From: Cylindrotheca closterium | Taxonomy: Eukaryota; Bacillariophyta; Bacillariophyceae; Bacillariales; Bacillariaceae | NCBI GenBank assembly: GCA_933822405.4 | Contig: CAKOGP040002413.1 | Span: 52,013 to 116,012 of the forward strand | DNA: 64,000 nucleotides | Direction of reading: 5' to 3' | Shown: piece after piece, positions 1 through 9,078 of the stretch | Layout of the letters: the number at the start of each line of letters is the position of its first letter | Position numbering within the stretch: the stretch's first letter is position 1 | Program-made: the position numbers and the translations under genes | Notes under the pieces: model-generated | The model's database searches: none | The model's input: the letters and a program-made list of their open reading frames with translations, nothing else | What the model was told of the DNA's origin: nothing

Positions 1-821
1 GACCCCGAAATCTACAAGAAGCGATACAAGGGTCTATCGTTGTCTCTGCTTGTGTTGAATTCCGCACTCGGAGGCAACTACGTTTGTTTTGGCGTCTTTG
101 AACTCTACAATGATCGGGCGCTGGAAAGTGCTCTTGACGTTGCATTGCAAATGGTTCTTTCCGTTCCAATGGAAGATATCAATGCATATCCAAAGTTGAG
201 CAAAGCTTACTATAGCTTTGTTGAGATTCTGTTCCGCAGTCACAGGAAGACTGTTTTTGCATTGGATACCAGCATTTTCATGCAAATAATGACCACTGTT
301 CACGACGGATTGCAATCGAGCGACCCCTCGATTAGCTCCTTTTGTGCGAATACCGTAGATCACATGACGACCTACTACTTCAACAACAGTGGAAAGGACA
401 AGGTGCCGATGCACAATTTGAACAAGGTATGCTTCTTCAATGGCAAAGTCAATATTGATACACAGTTTGCAATCCTAACACGTCTTCTCCTCTTTTGTTC
501 CAGCACATTGCTGCCCAGCCAAATCTTTTCTCAAGTTTGACTGCTACGCTCTTCAATTTGTTGCTCTTTGGACCTCCACAGAATCACTGGGCGGTCATGC
601 GACCAATGCTCAGTCTCATGTTGGCTAGCGAATCTAGTTTCGCGCAATACAAGGACCACCTGTTGAGCACGCAATCACCAGAAAATCAAGTCGCGCTGAA
701 CGAGGCTCTGACGAAACTACTCGCCGACGTGAATCGGAGCTTGGACAGCGCCAACCGCGACCGATTCACACAAAAGCTGACAGCCTTCCGTGTTGCCACT
801 CGAGGCTTCTTGACGCTGTAG
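1..821 (+). CDS. XPO7: Exportin-7-like nuclear export receptor, C-terminal part (partial)
   Basis: The 3' end of a gene that begins left of the window. The reading frame is open from base 1. Exon a runs to 426 and ends AAG before GTATGC; exon b runs 504-821 after a TTCCAG acceptor and stops with TAG. The spliced part encodes 247 residues. The helical-repeat sequence matches the C-terminus of the XPO7/RanBP16 importin-beta family: 'AYPKLSKAYYSF' early on and 'NRDRFTQKLTAFR' near the end are hallmark stretches. Family members carry cargo through nuclear pores with RanGTP. The 77-bp intron falls between complete codons. Only the last part is visible, so the RanGTP-binding N-terminus cannot be judged. 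Confidence 0.85.
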
Positions 822-1124
822 TCAATTCGCAAGCTAACAGCGGAAGTTGAGTTGGAACACATGTTGGTTTCAACAGTAGAATATACCAACTAGAGCATAA
901 CTATCACCGCTATTTTTTCCTAGTTGGATTGAACATTAGAAAAATATCTAATTGGGTCACCGTGACTCACAGCAAGAGCGCAAAACCAAAATGTGCGGCT
1001 TGGCTATGATATGTAACGAGCCAAACGAATTGGTACTTTGTTCCATCGTAGAAGCCTGCACCATGGAGAGTTGAATTCTCACTTTTTCACTTTGTTTGCT
1101 TTGGGGATCTGTGATTGTTGTACT

Positions 1125-1284
1125 CTATCGAAGATAGCCAACTGGCGCCTACCGCCTGGTTTCTTCCGTGAGGGATTCTTTCTTGGTGTGACACTGGTGG
1201 GTATGTACCAGTACGGTACCGGTACCTGCTAGTGTGAAGCTGGTCTTTTGGATTGCGCGCGAGGCGTGCTGTTCCAAAAGACCA
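1125..1284 (+). repeat. Left copy of a dispersed repeat shared with 63874-64000
   Basis: Bases 1125-1150 are identical to 63874-63899, and the following 100 bases can be aligned with short gaps (shared CTGGTGGGT, GTGTGAAGCTGGTC and GCGCGCGA-GCGTGC blocks in the same order). The left copy carries an extra GTAC-rich stretch at about 1203-1232 that the right copy lacks. The opening block is itself a small hairpin, CTATC-GAA-GATAG. The repeat shows no coding potential. Confidence 0.75.
1241..1284. repeat. Hairpin 1 with GAG triloop
   Basis: The 12-base arm 1241-1252 pairs perfectly with 1273-1284, and the inner GCGCGC/GCGTGC segments pair around a GAG loop at 1261-1263. The counterpart in the right copy closes on a GAA loop. 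Confidence 0.75.
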
Positions 1285-1320
1285 GTCTTTGATATCCCGC
1301 GAAGCGGAATATCAGAGACT
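1284..1320. repeat. Hairpin 2 with GAA triloop
   Basis: Arms 1284-1300 and 1304-1320 pair over 17 positions with one mismatch and one G-T pair around GAA at 1301-1303. The loop-proximal part is CCGC-GAA-GCGG, which contains the GCGAAGC core known to form an unusually stable DNA mini-hairpin. Confidence 0.75.
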
Positions 1321-1331
1321 TGCTTGCCTAC

Positions 1332-1378
1332 TAGGCCATGCATTGATGCAAAATTTTTTTGCATCAATGCATGGCCTA
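1332..1378. repeat. Hairpin 3, perfect 22-bp inverted repeat
   Basis: Arms 1332-1353 and 1357-1378 are perfect reverse complements separated by a TTT loop. It is followed at once by two copies of GGCCTAACAG, the first overlapping the end of the right arm. Confidence 0.85.
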
Positions 1379-1731
1379 ACAGGGCCTAACAGGGATGTGG
1401 AGGGAGGGAAATAAATAAATAAAAGTATTTCTTGATGTATACTCGCACACAAGTTCGATAAATTGATCGGACTTGCAATGCTGTTGTGACGGTCGTTCGA
1501 CCGTCGTCAGTATGATGAAAGGAATCCAATGATTCGTTTCGTCTACTTAGAGAGTACTGTAGCTAGCTAGCTAGCTCCTTTTGAACAAATAACGATACAA
1601 AAGCGTTCTTTGTAAATTATATTTTATAGCGCGCCAAAGTTTGAACGCGAATTTCATGTATTTTTTTGATTTCACACAGCAAACCATTGACTGACAGCAA
1701 CACCTGTTCTGACCACTATTCTTCGTTCAAA

Positions 1732-2985
1732 ATGTCCACTGCAGCTTTCTCAAACGATTTTTCTCCCATTACAAGTCTCAATAAGACTGCGGTAGAAAGG
1801 AAGCGCGAAACTGGAGAAGAAATCGTGCCTGAAAGCAAAGAACGGGATGGGCAGCCCAAGGATTTGCAACAAAGTAAAGTAGGACAGCAAGGCTCTAACA
1901 ATCGTCCAAACAAACCAAACGCCTACCCAGAAGCTGAAATCATGAACCAATCATTGAACGCGGAAAGAGTGTCCGAGACAACAGGCCCAACGGCAAACGT
2001 ACATCGGACGCAAGGGGCAACAGATCGTGCGGAAGCGTTTTTCGCCTACCAACAATCACCCCTTCGAGGCATGAACTCTACAGCCCGACCCCAACCCAGG
2101 CCATTTCCAATGACATTGCCTACTTCTAGTACTGCTCAATACGAAACACACCAACGACATGTCCCTATCACCCGTGGAGTCGCGGCATTCGTTCCTGGGT
2201 ACTGGCTGGGGTCGACTTATTTGCCTTTTGATCGGTGTAGCCAAGCACCAGGAACTTCTGGGCCTCTTCCTTTTCCCACAGCCTCTACTTCAGCTTTTCA
2301 GTCTTATGGACCTCTACAAGCACATACAGTTGCACCTACGAAGCCGCCCCACGCATCAGTCCCAAGTCCAAATTGGCCCTACCCTTCTGGCCCAATGGCA
2401 ATTTCGCTATCTTCTGATGCGGCACCAGTTCAAGCACCGACCAAACCTCTTGCATCTGCTGCCAAGTCACCACAGCGGCCGGCACTCTCTGTAGAACAAT
2501 TTCGGGGTATACAATACAGTGCCATACAAGTCTCTACAAAAACGGAAGCCTGTGAGTGGCTTGCTAAATTCGAGCAATTCGTCTTGTCTCGTGAGACCAA
2601 AGTGAAGAAAGGGACAGTTCGCAACTTAGGGCCAATTCGTCACTGGTCGCGAACGCAACGAAAAATCTACCTGCGTGACAGCCTGCATCCAGGGCGATAC
2701 AATTTATTGGCAAAGTATGGAGTTTTTGATATTGCAAAGCTCAGACCATTCAAGGAAACTCAAACTCAAAGGACAAAGTGGATGCACCAATACGAAAAGC
2801 TGAAGAAGTTCCGTCTCGCCAAGGGTCATTTCAATGTGCCTTGGAATGAGGACAAAACTCTCCTCCAATGGATCAAGAGTCAACGGGAAAGGTATGTCGG
2901 GTGGAAAAATGGCGTGTCCCAGATGCCCGTATATCGAGTCCGGAAATTGGAGGCGATTGGATTTGAGTGGAGAAGAAAGACCTAA
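1732..2985 (+). CDS. Helicase-associated (HA) domain protein with long disordered N-terminus
   Basis: A 417-residue protein. The open frame upstream begins at a TTG, so I place the start at ATG 1732. Residues 1-340 are low-complexity (Pro, Ser, Thr, Gln) with no recognisable fold. The last ~75 residues look like a single HA domain: a short Trp-rich helical unit with 'RTKWMHQYEKLKKF', a 'GHFNVP' turn, 'LLQWIKSQRERY' and a closing 'LEAIGFEW'. HA domains are greatly expanded in diatoms, often as repeats, and are thought to bind nucleic acid; the role here is unknown. The gene ends 178 bp before the convergent dioxygenase-like gene. Confidence 0.75.
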   Translation: MSTAAFSNDFSPITSLNKTAVERKRETGEEIVPESKERDGQPKDLQQSKVGQQGSNNRPNKPNAYPEAEIMNQSLNAERVSETTGPTANVHRTQGATDRAEAFFAYQQSPLRGMNSTARPQPRPFPMTLPTSSTAQYETHQRHVPITRGVAAFVPGYWLGSTYLPFDRCSQAPGTSGPLPFPTASTSAFQSYGPLQAHTVAPTKPPHASVPSPNWPYPSGPMAISLSSDAAPVQAPTKPLASAAKSPQRPALSVEQFRGIQYSAIQVSTKTEACEWLAKFEQFVLSRETKVKKGTVRNLGPIRHWSRTQRKIYLRDSLHPGRYNLLAKYGVFDIAKLRPFKETQTQRTKWMHQYEKLKKFRLAKGHFNVPWNEDKTLLQWIKSQRERYVGWKNGVSQMPVYRVRKLEAIGFEWRRKT

Positions 2986-3163
2986 TTGGCGTTTGGCGCG
3001 AAGTGTCGGAACCAGTCTTGGTGGATTCGACAAGAACCCCGCGTCTCCTCATGTAAAATTGAAATAGTGAAATGTGTACTTGTCTTCTTCTTTCTCTTCC
3101 AGTGACTTCAACTGACTCCTCCATGCCGACAATCAAACCATTCGTCTGTTTGTTTAAAGAATC

Positions 3164-4573
3164 TTATGTCGTGACAGTGTCCATCTGCTGCTGAATGGCA
3201 CCCGCCAAAACGGGGACAAAGCTCTCATCCAGTCCTTGTTCCTTGCAAAAGCGACTCGATACCTCGCTGGCAATGTCACCGTGATACACTGTGATCGTCT
3301 TTGCTTCGTCTTCTCCGTTTTCATTTGGCAGCTCGACATTCATTCGAAAGAGCACCCAACGCTCCCCAGACCCTGGCAATACTGTAGCAGAAGTGGTCGT
3401 TTCACTATCATCCTTGGACGATTCAGGTAGATCTTCGTTGGTAAATCCACTTCCCATCGTTTCTGCGGCTCCAATCAGCATACGCGATACCCAGGGTGGT
3501 GAGCGTATTGAGGTTGTTTTCTGGTCGCGGTGAAAGACGCTTAGTTCCGAGCGGGCGTTGCCAGTATCCTTGTAGAATGGCTTGCAATATGCCAAGTATA
3601 GAATAGGCCTGGCTTCTTTCGTTTGGTTAAAGGCGCCTCGATGTTTAATGCGATAGTCAAACAAAATTGCTCCTCCAGCATCACACGTCAATCCAAAGTG
3701 CTCGTTGTTGCTAGTACTGTCGAAACAACCGAGTCGGTGGCTGCCAGGGACAAATTCCGTGGGACCATTATCACTAGTCAGATTGACTAATGGATAAAAG
3801 ACATTGATGCAATGAGGTGGCAAATGCACATGATCAAAGAGATGTCCTCCATCGGCATGCCACTTTTGGGGACCATCCTCACAAGAAGTAGTAGCAGTAG
3901 TAGTAGTAGTAGTAGTAGTACGGTCGTCGCTTTCATTTGGTTTGGCCCACATGACTCCAGCATAAAGTAGACAGATTTCATCTTCACCACCACTGCTGTT
4001 ACAACCCAACAGTGCCTGAACCAAAGGATATACGATGGGATTGTACACCAAGCCCCGTGCCGTGAAAGGAAATCGATCCAATTGAAATCGAACGTCACGT
4101 CGACCACCATCCCGATGTAGGATTTCTCTAAAGTCCCCTCGACCCACTTGGGCCAACAGGTTTGGGTTTTCTTGCGCAATGGCCTGTTGTTTCAAATTGG
4201 CCACCTGGGCTTCCAAAAGACTCAAGTCGTCCGTGGCCTTTTCCAAAGCCTCCTTTACAAAATATGGTGGCAAGACACTGTTGGGAATGACGCAACATCC
4301 TGACGCCAAAAAGGTCCCCATTGCGTGATCAAAACTAGTATTGGCAGTAATTGTAGAATTGTTCTTTTCGCTGCTACTTTTGGGCATCTCACTTCGCTTT
4401 CTTTTGCGGCTGTAGAGCGATCCAACTCCTGACGATGATTTAGAATGCCAATCCTTGAGGTTGTCCTTTTGTTCCGCCAACGTTGGTCCCACAATTGCTT
4501 CCTTGGGAGTTTTGGCCACTTGTGGGAGAGCAAGTTCATCTAGATGATGCTTTGCATGTTGTTGAACTTGCAT
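3164..4573 (-). CDS. Phytanoyl-CoA dioxygenase (PhyH)-like 2-oxoglutarate/Fe(II) oxygenase
   Basis: A 469-residue single-exon protein. The PhyH core is clear: the Fe(II)-binding HxD ('WHADGGH', about His239 and Asp241), 'GPTEFVPGSHRLG', and a distal His in 'KHRGAF' (about His311), with an Arg in 'ARPILYL' that would hold 2-oxoglutarate. Family members hydroxylate lipids or secondary metabolites; the substrate cannot be read. The N-terminal ~80 residues are basic and disordered (RKRKR). The last ~60 residues ('ITVYHGDIASEV...FCKEQGL') resemble a small C-terminal module seen on various diatom proteins. A Thr run before the iron motif is encoded by a trinucleotide repeat. It is divergent from the ankyrin gene at 4810 with 236 bp between starts. 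Confidence 0.8.
   Translation of the reverse strand: MQVQQHAKHHLDELALPQVAKTPKEAIVGPTLAEQKDNLKDWHSKSSSGVGSLYSRKRKRSEMPKSSSEKNNSTITANTSFDHAMGTFLASGCCVIPNSVLPPYFVKEALEKATDDLSLLEAQVANLKQQAIAQENPNLLAQVGRGDFREILHRDGGRRDVRFQLDRFPFTARGLVYNPIVYPLVQALLGCNSSGGEDEICLLYAGVMWAKPNESDDRTTTTTTTTATTSCEDGPQKWHADGGHLFDHVHLPPHCINVFYPLVNLTSDNGPTEFVPGSHRLGCFDSTSNNEHFGLTCDAGGAILFDYRIKHRGAFNQTKEARPILYLAYCKPFYKDTGNARSELSVFHRDQKTTSIRSPPWVSRMLIGAAETMGSGFTNEDLPESSKDDSETTTSATVLPGSGERWVLFRMNVELPNENGEDEAKTITVYHGDIASEVSSRFCKEQGLDESFVPVLAGAIQQQMDTVTT
3887..3920. repeat. (AGT)n microsatellite inside the PhyH-like gene
   Basis: About eleven AGT units with one AGC interruption. On the coding strand it reads ACT and encodes a poly-Thr run just before the catalytic HxD region. 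Length variation would change a surface loop without shifting the frame. Confidence 0.9.
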
Positions 4574-4809
4574 ACTCTTTGTGTTTTTTTTAAATTATGA
4601 TGGACTGCGGATTGATTTACCATGCATCAATCAATCTGAATCTTCATCGGTTTTTGGTCTCATGTCCACATTATTTGACTCATCGGATCCAACACGTGGA
4701 CATCATAATATTCAATATGTAAACTTTAGTACCACCCATTGAGAATTCACAGGAGCACACGACACATGCAATAATCATCATCACTCTCATACAAAACGCC
4801 CGGTGCAGC

Positions 4810-6021
4810 ATGTCATCCGCAGCTACTACTGATGCAGATAATGCTGTAGTGAATCAAGCGCTCTCTCGAGAACTTCGAGATGAATTGGAATTACTTTTTG
4901 AAAAAGCTCGGAGCGTGGGATTATTTGAATGGCATGACGAGGATCAAACCCTGGAAGAAAAGTTTCTCATGTTGGTCTCACGGTTCCCGGAAGAAGCCTT
5001 GCAAGGAGCCGTCTTGTTGACGGCCCAAGAAAAGCCTGATTCTTCGTTTAGTGGCCGATTGCCAATTCACTTGGCTTGCGACAACAGCGCACCAATTGGC
5101 GTCATTCGATGGCTTCTAGATAGCGACAAAGACAAGACATCCATCCTAAAGCCAGACAAATGGGGAGATCTACCCATTCACACGGCATGTTCACGGAGAG
5201 AGTTTTTGGAGGTCATCAAGCTATTATTGGAGTGCGATGCGAAGAAAACCTCTATATATATCAAAGACGAGGCGGGTAGTCTGCCAATTCACATGGCTTG
5301 TCGGTACAATGCAGGAGAAGACGTCATCCGTCTCTTGTTGGAAAGTGATACCAAGAAAACCTCGCTGTATGAAGCTGGAGTCTACGGCCAGTTGCCAATT
5401 CATGTGGCCTGTCGCGGTGGGGCGTCCGCTCAGGTGATCCAATCATTGCTGGCATACGACGAACCAAAGACCACAGTTCTCGAGGAGGACAATGTAGGAC
5501 GACTGCCCATTCACATTTACCTCTTGACCAATCGAGCTCAGCGCCGAGACATGGATACAGTTCGATACTTGCTAGAGGGCATGTTTTGTCGACGAATTGA
5601 ACGGATAGGATTGGAGAATTGGAAGCAAACCATGTATCAACTCTTGAGTAGTCTAACCAAATCCTACGAACGTGATTTTGTGACACGGGAGCGATTGGAC
5701 TCAATTTGTGTGGAAATTCGAGCCCTATTGCATCGTGTGCTCCTGTTGGAATTGGTGGTGTGGAAGACTAGCTGTGTCCGAGGCATGAAGGAGAATCATG
5801 GTCACTACAATGATGATGATGATGATAATGATACTCCTAGTCCCGCGACTTCTCTGCAACAAACGATTGAAGAATGGGCGGTGAAAACAAATCAAACATG
5901 TGATCCCTCTGAGTTCAAGCAGGAAATGTTACATCTAAGTGGAGCAGATCAGATTATACCTCATGTTCTTCCGTTTGTGGAAGATGAAGCTATCGTCAAA
6001 CTTATGACCGAACTGAATTAA
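4810..6021 (+). CDS. Ankyrin-repeat protein (LPIHxAC type)
   Basis: A 403-residue protein from ATG 4810. Residues ~75-240 contain five ankyrin-like units with the signature 'LPIHxAC' followed by 'VIxxLLxxD' and a spacer 'KKTS', a variant common in diatoms. A helical C-terminal half follows, with an acidic run near residue 335 encoded by a GAT repeat (5811-5832). Such proteins act as protein-binding scaffolds; no partner or enzymatic domain is visible. There is no signal peptide, so it is probably cytosolic or nuclear. Confidence 0.75.
   Translation: MSSAATTDADNAVVNQALSRELRDELELLFEKARSVGLFEWHDEDQTLEEKFLMLVSRFPEEALQGAVLLTAQEKPDSSFSGRLPIHLACDNSAPIGVIRWLLDSDKDKTSILKPDKWGDLPIHTACSRREFLEVIKLLLECDAKKTSIYIKDEAGSLPIHMACRYNAGEDVIRLLLESDTKKTSLYEAGVYGQLPIHVACRGGASAQVIQSLLAYDEPKTTVLEEDNVGRLPIHIYLLTNRAQRRDMDTVRYLLEGMFCRRIERIGLENWKQTMYQLLSSLTKSYERDFVTRERLDSICVEIRALLHRVLLLELVVWKTSCVRGMKENHGHYNDDDDDNDTPSPATSLQQTIEEWAVKTNQTCDPSEFKQEMLHLSGADQIIPHVLPFVEDEAIVKLMTELN
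5811..5832. repeat. (GAT)n microsatellite coding for an Asp run
   Basis: Six GAT units and one AAT within the ankyrin gene, in frame, giving a poly-Asp stretch. Confidence 0.85.
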
Positions 6022-6555
6022 GAAAATGAATACTAAAAGGTTTTGCTCAGGGTGGTATCGATGGCAGTACAAATTCCAGTAATTGTTGACAGCCTCAATG
6101 TTGACAGCCCCAACAAATAAACTTGGCAATATTATACATTCACGACGTTTACAACACTACACTGCACTACAATAATTCTTCGACAAATGTCGTTCCGAAT
6201 GCTTGGAGTTCCAAAGATTCTTGGGCTGGACTATGTGGTACAAAATATCAGCCATGGCTGCTTGAAGTCAACCGATTTCCTGGACTGTAGTGTTAGTTTG
6301 CGAACTACAGTACAGTGCTTGCATCGTCACCACACGTTCACATTTTAAAAAAAGCACGAAGATGAGAGTCAGTCCGAAATTCACATTTTTCGGTAAGTCA
6401 TACTAGTCAAACTAAACGCAACAGATATGAAATTTCAAAAATTCAATTGGCACATATACGACAACAAGCACTGTATCTTGCACATCTTTCCTCGAATATG
6501 ACTAGTCCCACTGCAACCAAACCTACCATTTTGTGAAAAATGACTGAGGGTTTGT
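6022..6555. other. Spacer with one half of an imperfect direct repeat
   Basis: No gene seen. Three short blocks (6118-6128, about 6140-6148, 6191-6208) recur in the same order and orientation at 7687-7759 on the other side of the transposase remnant. On the minus strand the 6191-6208 block reads 'LQAFGT', as does its partner, so both may be 3' ends of related genes. Confidence 0.5.
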
Positions 6556-7599
6556 TTGCATGAATGCGCATGTAAAGAACTTCCTGGAAAGAAGTATCGT
6601 GTTACCAAGAAGTTGGAGGCCATTCCTTTGTACCGCACTATCATTACCAACAAAGGAAAATGTACGCTTTCGAAAGCTGGAATTGCTTCTAAATGCATCA
6701 ATGAGTACAATAGCCTTGGTGGGTACATTGAAGAATGAAAGTGGGGGGAAAGAAGGAGAAACCAAAGAAGCGAAGCTTTGGAAACCGCACGTTTGACGAT
6801 TTTGACAAGTTTGTGCTATTATATCTGCGCCAGACGAATTCCAAGCGAACACTCAATGATTACAAGCATTCTCTCAGATTTCTGACTGGAACAGATTGCT
6901 CCACCCAGCTTATTTCGGCTTGCAGCACCAAGCCGCTCAACGGAAGCATCATGAAGACATTGAAGGTGCCACGTGACAAATTGACACTGGACAATATCAA
7001 TCGCTTCCTCACTTACAAAGGCATTACCCAGCGTATTGACCCATGTCGCCTAAAGTTTGGCGACAAGAAACATTTGAGAGGAAACGACTTGTTTGATGCA
7101 AAGGTTCGACGTAATCCATTGACAGGTGAGGTAGAACTAGTGACTGTCAATTCTGATTACCTATTCACCCAGCACAATATCACCGGTATTTGCGGTATTG
7201 CTGGACAGCGTCCCTTTGACTACTACATACATGACGGAACCAATGATGCCGCAACTTTTCGCGATTGTCTCTTGCGTTCTATCCAGAAGGATTTCTTGGT
7301 TCGTGGAGATGTTCTTGTCCTCGACAGTGCTGAAATCCGCGGATACAAAGAGAATTATGATTTGGAAGGTTACCTCTACATCAAGTATGGGATCTTGCTC
7401 CTATTCTTGCCTACTCGTTCGCCAGAGCTCAATCCAATCGAACAATACTCTTGTTTAGAGATTGAAGCAGGTTCCCATCTTCCACACAAACCCAGAATGC
7501 CGCCGAGATGCTGCACCACTCGCTGCTTGTTCAATCATGGAGAACGTCACTTTTGGGGATGCCTACAGAGCATTTCAAAAGCGACACTACGTCCCTTGA
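6556..7599 (+). pseudogene. Degraded IS630/Tc1-mariner-type DDE transposase
   Basis: Homology runs through three frames. 6556-6738 carries a helix-turn-helix-like stretch ending 'INEYNSLGGYIEE' and a TGA. The frame at 6735 (ATG) continues with a basic linker and the catalytic core: 'RLKFGDKKHLRGND' (first Asp region), 'DVLVLDSAEIRG' (second Asp) and 'LFLPTRSPELNPIEQ' (third acidic region), the typical DDE_3 signature. After NPIEQ the sense switches to another frame, past a TAG at 7456, and finishes 'TFGDAYRAFQKRHYV' before TGA 7597-7599, a usual family C-terminus. At least two frameshifts and one in-frame stop make it inactive. I found no clear terminal inverted repeats. Confidence 0.8.
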
Positions 7600-7686
7600 A
7601 ATCCCAAAATTTTAGAATTGTAAAAAGATAGAATTCCGTTGTTCTATGATTGCTCTAGTTTTACTATTTTCTATCATCCAAATAAG

Positions 7687-7759
7687 TAAACTTGGCACTA
7701 CAAGACTTTTACAGCACGACGTTAAATTACTTCGTTTTTCCCGTTCCGAATGCTTGGAG
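7687..7759 (+). repeat. Imperfect direct repeat, right copy (left copy 6118-6208)
   Basis: An 11-bp block (6118-6128 and 7687-7697), an ACGACGTT block, and an 18-bp block (6191-6208 and 7742-7759) occur in the same order on both sides of the transposase remnant. The inner spacing differs (about 73 against 55 bp), so these are old, diverged copies and not a fresh target duplication. Confidence 0.6.
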
Positions 7760-8180
7760 CTCCGTGATACACAACTCTCCTCCACCGCTGCTGTTCAGGT
7801 TTCTACCCCACTAGATGCGGATGGTACGAATGTTGGTGATTCCTTCAAACCAAATTTTTTGGTCGGGGTCCTGAGATCCTCCCTCACCCAGCGAAATAAA
7901 GACATCTGTTGGATTGTTTGTGGGGGTATCCGTGGCTTCAGTTCATGTAGGAGGGAGTCCCGGTAGGAATGGGAGTCGCTCCTAAGAATGGAGCTATGGT
8001 TGGAGCAATCGTTGGAGATTCGCTTGCTCCCTTCTTACGAATTGGAGTAGAAGACGTTGTTGGCGACTTTGTTGGCGACATTGTAAGTGCCACAGTAGTA
8101 GGACCAACTACCGGCGCAAAGGACGGCTGTATCGTTGGACGAAATGTTGATATGATAGTTAGTGAACCAGTTGGATCCAT
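7725..8180 (-). pseudogene. Broken gene with Pro/Thr-rich (PT) repeats
   Basis: On the minus strand 8180-7938 reads from an ATG through a Ser-Pro-Thr-rich run ('APVVGPTT', 'SPTKSPTTSS', 'SPTIAPTIAP') of the type that links domains in diatom wall and secreted proteins, then stops. One frame over, the same style continues ('TDTPTNNPTD', 'SLGEGGSQDPDQKIWF', 'ELCITELQAFGT') with a further stop. One frameshift and at least one nonsense codon suggest a decayed gene. The upstream part could extend past 8180 but shows no clear start. I cannot name the family. Confidence 0.4.
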
Positions 8181-9078
8181 GGTGCGGGTGACGGTTGTTC
8201 GGATCGACAAAAAAGGAGTCTAGTTGCAACTTTTGGAAGAATGCCTGCGCCATCTCCAAATACTTCGCCTATGAGCAGTGAGACTGCGAACGCGTTCTTC
8301 TCACCGAGAAGACGAGCAACCCATCCTCTCAGTTCGCTCAGACGCATCAAGAGGTTTGGATGATGCATTTGGTTGCGGACTAGTCAGCCATTGCCGTGCT
8401 GCACAATGAGGTGGCTTTTTCTTGCATTTATTGGTCCGACAGGTGATGAAAATGGCTGCATACTTTGGAGTTTATGAAAATCTGAGGGATTTATTCTGCT
8501 AGTCTTCTCCATGAAGATACAACATAAACTCAAAGATGAATAAAGTCATTGCAACTGCCTCGGCATTATTGGCGGATGCAGACCAGCATTTGCGGTGTAC
8601 TGTACAGATATCGACGGCTCCATCTACTCCTCTACAATGTATGTGATCGAACCAAGAAGGTTAGGTATGACTTCTACAGAACTCGTGGAGATGTATCTGT
8701 TGGCATCGTTACCGAGTCCGAAGGACACTTGAACGTTACAGCGTGCACATCAAAACAACTTGGTTGACGCTATCCATTGCTGTGAGGTGAAATACTGAAT
8801 TTTGGAAGTTAGCGTATGAAATTACGGAAAATTAACGGACACTTCTTGAAGTCCATCAAATCGGTACTGGTACTTGGACATCACAGCGAAGGAAGCCTGC
8901 ATGGAACATGGACAGTGTGAACCAGTGACAAAACTGTAGACCCAGTGACATTGCAATTAATGCAAGATGGATGTGGAAGCTCTCAACGAGAAGGATGGAA
9001 ATAGGGTGCACCTAGGAAAACTTGGATAAACATGCATTTTGTTTTGTCTACTAGTTAGTAAATCTAGCATTAAAAACC
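8181..9078. other. Spacer without a supported gene
   Basis: Several short open frames on both strands but none with recognisable motifs or good starts. Probably more decayed sequence belonging to the same degenerate zone as the transposase and Pro/Thr-rich remnants. Confidence 0.5.

Larger units (their letters stand above)
822..1731. other. Repeat-rich spacer without a gene
   Basis: No credible coding frame. The stretch holds a cluster of GTAC-containing palindromes (about 1205-1227), a 26-bp block repeated exactly near the right end of the window (1125-1150), three consecutive long hairpins (1241-1378), a short tandem repeat of GGCCTAACAG just after the third hairpin (1373-1394), and a TAGC-type microsatellite (about 1557-1576). 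It looks like a degenerate non-coding mobile or foldback element next to the promoter of the gene at 1732. Confidence 0.6.

Noticed and set aside
8549..8767. 72-codon plus-strand frame
   Set aside because: Starts at a non-ATG codon and lies in the decayed zone; no motif.
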